A stretch of DNA of 64,000 nt from contig NZ_JACBJI010000002.1 in assembly GCF_013401995.1 (NCBI RefSeq), positions 186,001 through 250,000 on the forward strand. The letters run 5' to 3'. This stretch comes from Flavobacterium agri (GTDB lineage Bacteria > Bacteroidota > Bacteroidia > Flavobacteriales > Flavobacteriaceae). Below are positions 57,592-64,000 of this stretch, piece by piece. Under the pieces are notes generated by a model. It saw only the letters and a list, made by a program, of their open reading frames with translations. It was not told where the DNA came from and ran no database searches. The translations under genes were made by a program, and so were the position numbers. How positions within the stretch are numbered: the first letter of the stretch is position 1; every line of letters begins with the position of its first letter.

Positions 57592-60500
57592 ATGTTTAAC
57601 AGGTTCATACAGCGACCAGTGCTGTCTATTGTCATCTCGCTCATCATCGTGTTTTTGGGCGTATTGGCACTCATACAATTGCCCGTTACCCAATTCCCGT
57701 CGATTTCGCCTCCAAAGGTGAATGTGACCGTGGAATATCCGGGCGCGAACAACGAATTGCTGATCAAATCGGCAATTATTCCATTGGAACGCGCGATCAA
57801 CGGCGTTCCGGGAATGAAATACATGGCGTCCGACGCGGGTAACGACGGCGAAGGAACGATCCAGGTCGTCTTCAACCTCGGTACAGACCCGAACGTGGCG
57901 TCGCTTAACGTGCAAAACCGCGTGGCTTCGGTCACGAACAAACTTCCGCCGCTCGTCATCCGCGAAGGCGTGAAGATCACCCGTGAGGAATCGAACATGT
58001 TGATGTACGTCAACTTGTATTCGACCGACAAGAACACCGACCAGAAGTTCCTGTTCAACTACGCCGACATCAACATCCTTCCCGAGTTGAAGCGCGTTGA
58101 TGGCGTGGGTTATGCCGACATCTTGGGTAACCGCGAATACGCGATGCGCATCTGGCTCAAACCTGACCGCATGCTTGCCTACAAGATTTCGGCCGAGGAA
58201 GTCATGGAAGCCCTGTCCTCCCAAAGTCTCGAAGCGTCGCCTGGAAAAACGGGCGAAAGTTCGGGTAAGCGTTCCCAGTCTTTCGAGTATGTATTGAAAT
58301 ATTCGGGCCGATTTACAACGAAAGAGCAATACCAGAACGTGGTTTTGCGCTCCACTCCCGATGGTGAGATCCTGCGCCTTAAAGACGTGGCCGATATCGA
58401 ATTCGGAAGTTCGATGTACGATATCTACTCGAATCTTAACGGAAAACCGTCAGCGGCAATCGTCCTGAAACAATCCTACGGAAGCAACGCCCAACAAGTC
58501 ATCGAGGACGTGAAGGCCAAACTCGCCGAGATCAAGGGCAACTCGTTCCCGAAAGGCATGGATTACGAGATTTCGTACGACGTTTCCAAATTCCTCGACG
58601 CATCCATCGACAAGGTTTTGCACACGTTGGTCGAAGCGTTCATCCTCGTCGGTCTCGTGGTTTTCCTGTTCCTTGGTGACTGGCGTTCGACGATCATTCC
58701 GGCCTTGGCGGTTCCGGTTTCGCTTATCGGGACGTTTTTCTTCATGCAATTCTTCGGAATCACGATCAACCTGATCACACTGTTCGCCTTGGTCCTGGCA
58801 ATCGGAGTTGTAGTCGATGACGCGATCGTCGTGATTGAGGCCGTTCACGCCAAGATGGAAGAGGAACACCTCAAACCGCGAAAGGCCACCCAAAAAGCGA
58901 TGAAGGAAATCGCAGGTGCGATCATCGCGATTACGTTCTTGATGGCGGCGGTGTTCATTCCAGTGGCGTTCATGTCAGGTCCGGTCGGGATTTTCTACCG
59001 ACAGTTCTCGATCACGATGGCTACCGCGATCATCCTTTCCGGTATCGTCGCCTTGACCTTGACACCGGCTTTGTGTGCGATGATCCTCAAAAACAACCAC
59101 GGCCACGCCAAAAAGAAAACGCCTATCGACAAATTCCTCGATGGTTTCAATCGTGGTTTTAACAACATGGCGGGCAAATACGACAACATCTTGCGCAAAA
59201 TCGTGAGCCGCCGCGTGGTGACGTTCGGCGTGCTCGGCGTTTTCTGCGTACTCACGTATTTCCTGAGCGGAAGCGTTCCTACCGGCTTCATCCCAGGTGA
59301 AGACCAAGGAATGATTTATGCCGTGATCCAGACGCCGCCGGGTTCGTCCCTCGAGCGCACCAACCAAATTTCGCAGCACTTGCAGAAGATTTGCGAAGGA
59401 ATCGATGGCGTGTCTTCGGTTTCGTCTTTGGCGGGTTACGAAATCCTGACCGAAGGAACCGGAGCGAACTCCGGAACCTGTCTCATCAACCTCAAGGATT
59501 GGAACGAACGCAAGGAAAACGCACGCGAGATCATCGAAGAGCTCGAAGAGAAATCCAAAGACATCGCGGGTGCGCAAATCGAATTTTTCCAGCCGCCGGC
59601 CGTTCCGGGTTATGGTGCCGCAGGTGGTTTCGAACTTCGTCTGCTCGACAAAACGGGCACAAATGATTACAAGAAAATGGAACAGGTCAGCAACGATTTC
59701 CTGAAGGAATTGAAGTCCAGAAAAGAATTACAGTCGGTGTTCAGTTTCTTCAGCGCGAGTTTTCCGCAATATATGTTGCACGTCGACAACGACATCGCCC
59801 AACAGAAAGGCGTTTCGATCGACAACGCGATGAACACGCTTTCGACTTTGGTCGGATCGAATTATGAGATCTCGTTCATTAAGTTTGGTCGCGCTTACAA
59901 AGTCATCGTGCAAGCCGCGCCAAATTACCGCGCGTTGCCAAGCGACATCCTGAAATTGTACGTCAAGAACGACAGAGATGAAATGGTACCGTTTTCCGCC
60001 TTCATGCGCATGGACAAAGTCTATGGATTGAGCGAAATCACGCGCCAGAACATGTACACGGCTTCCGAGATCTCGGGTTCGCCTGCGCCGGGTTATTCGA
60101 GCCAGCAAGCCATCAACGTAATCAACGAGGTCGCAGCCAAGACACTGCCTCGTGGCTACGGAATCGACTGGGCCGGTATTTCGAAGGACCAGGTTGCTCA
60201 AGGAAACCAGGCGATTTGGATTTTCCTGATCTGTCTCGGATTCGTGTATTTGATCCTTTCGGCCCAATACGAAAGCTTCGTGCTGCCGTTTGCGGTAATC
60301 CTTTCGCTTCCGATCGGGATTTTCGGAGCGTTCTTCCTATTGCAATTGACAGGATTGGAAAATAACATCTACGCCCAAATCGCAATGGTCATGCTTATCG
60401 GACTTTTGGGTAAGAACGCGGTATTGATCGTCGAATTCGCGGTACAGAAACACTCCGAAGGCGCGACCGTCCTCGAAGCGGCCATGGAAGGCGCTGCGGT

Positions 60501-60753
60501 GCGTTTCCGTCCGATCCTGATGACCTCGTTCGCGTTTATTGCCGGTTTGATCCCGTTGTGCCTGGCTTCAGGTCCGGGTGCGGTGGGGAACAGGACAATC
60601 GGTACGGCCGCCGCTGGCGGTATGCTTTTCGGGACCGTATTCGGTGTCGTGATCATTCCGGGATTGTATTACATCTTCGGAAAAATCGCCGCCAAGACCC
60701 AATTTGTCAAGAATGAAGAAGAAAGCCCTCTAACCGAACAAATCGAGAACTGA
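57592..60753 (+). CDS. RND efflux pump, AcrB/HAE1-type permease
   Basis: This 1053-residue proton-driven multidrug pump begins MFNRFIQRPVLSIVISLIIV and has twelve helices and two large periplasmic loops. The TM4 proton-relay motif GVVVDDAIVVIE is intact, as are GFIPGEDQG after TM7 and TM10-12 with AQIAMVMLIGLLGKNAVLIVEFA. The length and all features fit the HAE1 family for hydrophobic drugs. The stop overlaps the channel gene ATG (TGATG). Substrates are not predictable. Confidence 0.97.
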   Translation: MFNRFIQRPVLSIVISLIIVFLGVLALIQLPVTQFPSISPPKVNVTVEYPGANNELLIKSAIIPLERAINGVPGMKYMASDAGNDGEGTIQVVFNLGTDPNVASLNVQNRVASVTNKLPPLVIREGVKITREESNMLMYVNLYSTDKNTDQKFLFNYADINILPELKRVDGVGYADILGNREYAMRIWLKPDRMLAYKISAEEVMEALSSQSLEASPGKTGESSGKRSQSFEYVLKYSGRFTTKEQYQNVVLRSTPDGEILRLKDVADIEFGSSMYDIYSNLNGKPSAAIVLKQSYGSNAQQVIEDVKAKLAEIKGNSFPKGMDYEISYDVSKFLDASIDKVLHTLVEAFILVGLVVFLFLGDWRSTIIPALAVPVSLIGTFFFMQFFGITINLITLFALVLAIGVVVDDAIVVIEAVHAKMEEEHLKPRKATQKAMKEIAGAIIAITFLMAAVFIPVAFMSGPVGIFYRQFSITMATAIILSGIVALTLTPALCAMILKNNHGHAKKKTPIDKFLDGFNRGFNNMAGKYDNILRKIVSRRVVTFGVLGVFCVLTYFLSGSVPTGFIPGEDQGMIYAVIQTPPGSSLERTNQISQHLQKICEGIDGVSSVSSLAGYEILTEGTGANSGTCLINLKDWNERKENAREIIEELEEKSKDIAGAQIEFFQPPAVPGYGAAGGFELRLLDKTGTNDYKKMEQVSNDFLKELKSRKELQSVFSFFSASFPQYMLHVDNDIAQQKGVSIDNAMNTLSTLVGSNYEISFIKFGRAYKVIVQAAPNYRALPSDILKLYVKNDRDEMVPFSAFMRMDKVYGLSEITRQNMYTASEISGSPAPGYSSQQAINVINEVAAKTLPRGYGIDWAGISKDQVAQGNQAIWIFLICLGFVYLILSAQYESFVLPFAVILSLPIGIFGAFFLLQLTGLENNIYAQIAMVMLIGLLGKNAVLIVEFAVQKHSEGATVLEAAMEGAAVRFRPILMTSFAFIAGLIPLCLASGPGAVGNRTIGTAAAGGMLFGTVFGVVIIPGLYYIFGKIAAKTQFVKNEEESPLTEQIEN

Positions 60754-62177
60754 TGAAAGCAACAAAATATATCATAGTCGCTGCGGCCGCATTGAGCGTC
60801 GTGGGTTGTAAAGTGCCTTCCGCGGCGACTTCCAACGAGCCAAAGCCGATGCCCGAAACCTTCGCGTCGAACAAGGACACCATCAACAGCGCCTCGGTGA
60901 AATGGCGTCAATTCTTCACCGATCCGAACCTGCAGCAACTTATCGACGTCGCGATCCAGAACAACCAGGAGCTCAACATCACGCTACAGGAAATCGAGAT
61001 CGCCAAAAATGAGGTGCGCATCAAGAAAGGGGCGTATCTGCCTTCGGTCGGGCTTAGAGCCGGAGCCGGAATCGAGAAAGTCGGGCGTTACACGAGCCAA
61101 GGTGCGGGCGACGCCTCTACCGAAATCCGTCCGGGAGAGGAAGTGCCCGATCCGCTTGCCGATTTCACGATTGCAGCCGTCGCGAACTGGGAAGTCGATG
61201 TCTGGAAAAAACTTCGGAACTCTAAAAAGGCGCAAGTACAGCGCTATTTGTCGTCTGTCGAAGGCAAGAATTTTGTGATGACGAACCTGATTGCCGAAGT
61301 CGCCAATTCGTATTACGAGTTGATTGCTTTGGACAGCCAATTGGAAATCGTGCGCCAGAACATCGAAATCCAGAAAAACGGATACGAGATCGTCAAGGTC
61401 CAGAAAGAAGCCGCGCGCGCCACGGAACTCGCCGTGCAAAAGTTCAACGCCGAGGTCCTCAAATCCCAAAGCCTCGAGTACGAAATCCTGCAGCAGATCA
61501 AGGAAACCGAGAACAAAATCAACTTCCTGCTCGGCCGCTATCCTCAGGAAATCACGCGTACGAAGACCAACATCATCGATTTGGCGCCGGCTTTGGTCAA
61601 CGCGGGAATCCCGTCCCAATTGCTCGCGAACCGTCCCGATATCAAGCAAGCCGAACTCGAATTGGCCGCTTCGAAACTCGACGTGAAAGTGGCAAGGGCG
61701 GAGTTTTATCCTTCTTTCGATATTTCGGCTGCCATCGGGTTCCAGGCGTTCAAACCTTCGTATCTGTTCACCTTGCCGGAATCGTTGCTCTATAACGTTG
61801 TGGGCGATCTGGTCGCTCCCGTGGTCAACCGAAATGCGATCAAGGCTGAATATGCGAACGCCAACGCGCGCCAGGTCCAGGCTTTGTACAATTACGAAAG
61901 GACGATCCTCAACGCGTATGTGGAAACGGCGAACCAGCTTTCGAACATCGGAAACCTCGACAAGAGCTTTGATTTGAAAACGAAACAAGTGGCGGCCTTG
62001 ACGCGTTCCATTGACGTTTCGAACGATTTGTTCAAATCCGCAAGGGCCGACTATTTGGAAGTTTTGCTCACACAACGCGATGCGCTCGAGGCCAAAATGG
62101 AGCTTATCGAAACCAAAAAAGCGCAAATGAATGCTGTCGTGAATGTGTATAGGGATTTAGGAGGCGGTTGGAAGTAA
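60753..62177 (+). CDS. outer-membrane efflux lipoprotein (TolC/OprM-like)
   Basis: This 474-residue channel protein is a lipoprotein (signal MKATKYIIVAAAALSVVGC, Cys19). The NodT/OprM layout with two OEP repeats is seen: LQQLIDVAIQNNQELNITLQEIEIAKNEVR starts the first helical hairpin and IPSQLLANRPDIKQAELELAASKLDV the second, the latter being diagnostic. It completes a three-part efflux complex. A strong terminator follows. Confidence 0.95.
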   Translation: MKATKYIIVAAAALSVVGCKVPSAATSNEPKPMPETFASNKDTINSASVKWRQFFTDPNLQQLIDVAIQNNQELNITLQEIEIAKNEVRIKKGAYLPSVGLRAGAGIEKVGRYTSQGAGDASTEIRPGEEVPDPLADFTIAAVANWEVDVWKKLRNSKKAQVQRYLSSVEGKNFVMTNLIAEVANSYYELIALDSQLEIVRQNIEIQKNGYEIVKVQKEAARATELAVQKFNAEVLKSQSLEYEILQQIKETENKINFLLGRYPQEITRTKTNIIDLAPALVNAGIPSQLLANRPDIKQAELELAASKLDVKVARAEFYPSFDISAAIGFQAFKPSYLFTLPESLLYNVVGDLVAPVVNRNAIKAEYANANARQVQALYNYERTILNAYVETANQLSNIGNLDKSFDLKTKQVAALTRSIDVSNDLFKSARADYLEVLLTQRDALEAKMELIETKKAQMNAVVNVYRDLGGGWK

Positions 62178-62192
62178 GCGAATCCTGAACGG

Positions 62193-62220
62193 AGAGCCGG
62201 TTTTTGCCGGCTCTTTTTTA
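62193..62220. terminator. terminator of the efflux operon
   Basis: AGAGCCGG, TTTTTG and CCGGCTCT are followed by six T. Confidence 0.88.
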
Positions 62221-62258
62221 TTGAACGCATAGAGCCGATCGGAAAAGTCTAAACAAGT

Positions 62259-63074
62259 TCATTCTTTTTTGAGCACGAAGCCGTTTTCCTTAAGCGCGGT
62301 GAAGACTTTGATGAGCACTTCGGAACGTACGCGCCCGTCGGTAGACAAACTGTCGGTTTTGACCCAATAACGCACGTTGACCTGAGGTGCCGTCGCGACG
62401 ATGCCCGACAGCACGACGATGCTGTTCTTTCCTTCGGAGACCACGTCTTTTTCGTCGTTGAGGATTTGTTTCACCAAGTCTATACAGGCGCGGTAATCGG
62501 AACCGTATTCAAGTCCGAATGTGAAATCCTGCAACAGGTAACCGCCTCGGTTAAAGTTGATCAGTGTGTTCTTGACGAGTAGCGCATTCGGGATGTAAAT
62601 GTCTTTCCCGTCGCTTTTGATTTGGGTGTCACGCAGATTGAGCGCCATGACTTTTCCGCGCACACCGTTGCTTTCGATGATATCGCCAACCGTAAACGGA
62701 CGCTTGAACGCGAGTAAAATCCCCGCGAGGAAGTTTTCACCTATGTCTTTAAGCGCGAATCCGATCACGAAGGCCGAAATTCCGGCTCCGGCCAAAATGC
62801 TGCTCGCCACGGCGGTGAGCCCAATGATGCGGAACATCATGAAAATCCCGATGATGATCAGTACGGCTTTGACCAGATTGGCGATAAACGTGGCGAGCAA
62901 CGGGTCGTGCATGCGTTTTTTGAGTCGGACGTCGGCAAACATCTTGATGCGCGCGGCAATCAGCCACATGATGACGATCACGACCAGTCCGAGCAGTAAT
63001 TTTGGAGTCACGGCTACGATTTGGTTGTAATAGCCTTCTATGTTTTTGACAAGGTCGTTAAAGAATTCTTCCAT
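62259..63074 (-). CDS. mscS: small-conductance mechanosensitive channel MscS
   Basis: This 271-residue channel protects against osmotic downshock. Three membrane helices are followed by the pore-lining TM3 (SSILAGAGISAFVIGFALKD) and the cytoplasmic vestibule, with FKRPFTVGDIIES, GKVMALNLRDTQIKSDGKDIYIPN and a Gly-rich beta-domain edge. It follows the DUF6766-like gene by 26 bp and is likely co-transcribed with it. Confidence 0.95.
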   Translation of the reverse strand: MEEFFNDLVKNIEGYYNQIVAVTPKLLLGLVVIVIMWLIAARIKMFADVRLKKRMHDPLLATFIANLVKAVLIIIGIFMMFRIIGLTAVASSILAGAGISAFVIGFALKDIGENFLAGILLAFKRPFTVGDIIESNGVRGKVMALNLRDTQIKSDGKDIYIPNALLVKNTLINFNRGGYLLQDFTFGLEYGSDYRACIDLVKQILNDEKDVVSEGKNSIVVLSGIVATAPQVNVRYWVKTDSLSTDGRVRSEVLIKVFTALKENGFVLKKE

Positions 63075-63100
63075 GGCGAAAATCTGTTGGATTGATGTTG

Positions 63101-63757
63101 TTATTCTCCGGTTTGGGCGTTTGGCGCATCGACCGGTTTGGATTGGGGCGAACCTTTCTGCCTAAGGAAAATCGACAGCATCACGATTGCGAATACCGAC
63201 AAGAACTCGCTTTGCCAATTCTGGAACGATTCGAACCAGAAACGTGTATCGCTTAGGTATTGGGATGCGGTTTCAATCGGTTCGCCTTTTAACGACAACT
63301 TAAGGTTTTCGTCTTCGAGACTGCCGAAGAAATGCAACACAAACGAAATCAGGAACAAGACGGTGAACGCAATCGTAAGCGAATGGTTGTAAATCTCGAG
63401 CGCGAATCCACCTTTTTTGACGGGCCAAGGCGCATCTTTCCGTTTCGGATCAGGTTCGCGGTCCACGTCTTCGCCTTTGTCGAAATCCTTAGATTCGGAC
63501 GAACCTTTTTGTTGCAGAAAAATCGTCAGCACGATAAACAACGCCATTTGCAGGAATTCGCTTTCCCAGTTTTCGAATGTCGATTGCAGGAAATGTCCCG
63601 ATGTGAGATAAGACGCGAGATTTACGGCACGACCTCCATCTTCGGTCACTTCTTTGTTGAATTCCGAAAATCCGAAATAAATCTGGCCTGCAATTGAAAG
63701 CAAGAACAATAACAGGAAGACGACCGACAGTCCATTGTTTCTGAAAAAGCGCTTCAT
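63101..63757 (-). CDS. DUF6766-like membrane protein with internal duplication
   Basis: This 218-residue protein has two similar halves. Each starts with a hydrophobic helix, then FxxSxFxNWxSEFL and a second helix ending in IFLxQKGSxxSK (first half about 55-90, second about 170-207). The link between the halves is charged (KDFDKGEDVDREPDPKRKD). The arrangement of four helices matches DUF6766 proteins, function unknown. It precedes mscS in one apparent operon, hinting at a membrane stress role. Confidence 0.75.
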   Translation of the reverse strand: MKRFFRNNGLSVVFLLLFLLSIAGQIYFGFSEFNKEVTEDGGRAVNLASYLTSGHFLQSTFENWESEFLQMALFIVLTIFLQQKGSSESKDFDKGEDVDREPDPKRKDAPWPVKKGGFALEIYNHSLTIAFTVLFLISFVLHFFGSLEDENLKLSLKGEPIETASQYLSDTRFWFESFQNWQSEFLSVFAIVMLSIFLRQKGSPQSKPVDAPNAQTGE

Positions 63758-63869
63758 TTCCGGAGAACATTTGGGTTTCTCTAATTTCAGGATTTTAACG
63801 ACTGTTGAAGTTATAGGGAATGCGTTTCTTTTTGTAAGATTTTGGATGGATCGGGAATGAATTAATGGG

Positions 63870-63877
63870 TAAATTTG
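63870..63877 (+). promoter_or_regulatory. possible -7 box of the right-edge gene
   Basis: TAAATTTG lies 45 bases before the ATG at 63923. A TTTG at 63841 is slightly too far upstream (25-base spacer). Confidence 0.4.
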
Positions 63878-63922
63878 GCGGGCTTTGAATCCGAAAGAAT
63901 TGTCGATGATCTATTAAAACGT

Positions 63923-64000
63923 ATGAGAATTACTTCAATTTGTTTATTGATCCTGATAGGATGCATATCGTGTTATCATAATCCTGTAGAACGAAACACC
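63923..64000 (+). CDS. lipoprotein (partial, runs off the right edge)
   Basis: Twenty-six codons are visible. MRITSICLLILIGCISC is a typical lipoprotein signal, with the lipid Cys at 14 or 17, followed by YHNPVERNT. The rest of the gene is outside the window, so no function can be given. Confidence 0.6.
   Translation, partial: MRITSICLLILIGCISCYHNPVERNT

Overview
The window is chromosomal DNA of a Bacteroidota bacterium, most likely a Flavobacteriaceae member that is rather GC-rich for the family. The evidence is gliding-motility lipoprotein GldH, a secreted protease with a type IX secretion (T9SS) C-terminal sorting domain, many short lipoproteins, a SusC-style TonB receptor with an N-terminal carboxypeptidase-regulatory-like domain, SDR-type threonine dehydrogenase, and promoters of the Bacteroidota form TTG-N17-23-TAnnTTTG. 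No rRNA, tRNA, CRISPR array, complete insertion sequence or prophage was seen.

Layout. 0-6.6 kb (minus strand): the start of a CoA-transferase subunit, then the ricT-gldH-PBP1A cluster and the tRNA hydroxylase trhO. 7.0-9.4 kb (plus): a tiny Tat-like lipoprotein carrying six Tyr-rich 5-residue repeats, coupled through a TTGA stop/start overlap to a 702-aa double glycosyltransferase (GT4-like plus GT9/heptosyltransferase-like plus an extra C-terminal domain). This is the best candidate for an undescribed system. 9.4-17.6 kb: a bacilliredoxin, then a metal island: a TonB receptor divergent from an Nramp-UspA fusion (mntH) and a DtxR-family regulator (mntR), convergent with feoA-feoB and a Cys-rich Feo-associated peptide. 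17.7-45.7 kb is mostly housekeeping: SCO1, M13 and M28 peptidases, CDF exporter, ssb, ferritin, CAT-like acetyltransferase, metG, LD-carboxypeptidase, YraN, a T9SS metalloprotease, mfd, tdh, a TolB-like propeller lipoprotein, amt and an MFS transporter. 45.8-50.4 kb is an accessory defence and regulation island: a coiled-coil protein, two XRE regulators, Vsr, a C5 cytosine methyltransferase, and a controller/endonuclease pair. 51-56.3 kb holds small lipoproteins, hypothetical proteins and a second M13 peptidase. 56.5-62.2 kb is a complete RND efflux operon, followed by mscS and a DUF6766-like membrane protein; a lipoprotein gene runs off the right edge.

Intergenic DNA is rich in palindromes. 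Six nearly identical perfect 33-39 bp palindromes (two sequence variants) are scattered through the window, with at least four further kinds of hairpin repeat and a 5-copy heptamer tandem repeat. Several candidate operators are visible: a TTTAGA-N4-TCTAAA palindrome exactly over the -7 box of the TonB receptor; TGCCTCA repeats at the XRE gene and at the methyltransferase promoter; an 18-bp palindrome upstream of the restriction controller; and three ATTCGCGAAT-type palindromes two helical turns apart.
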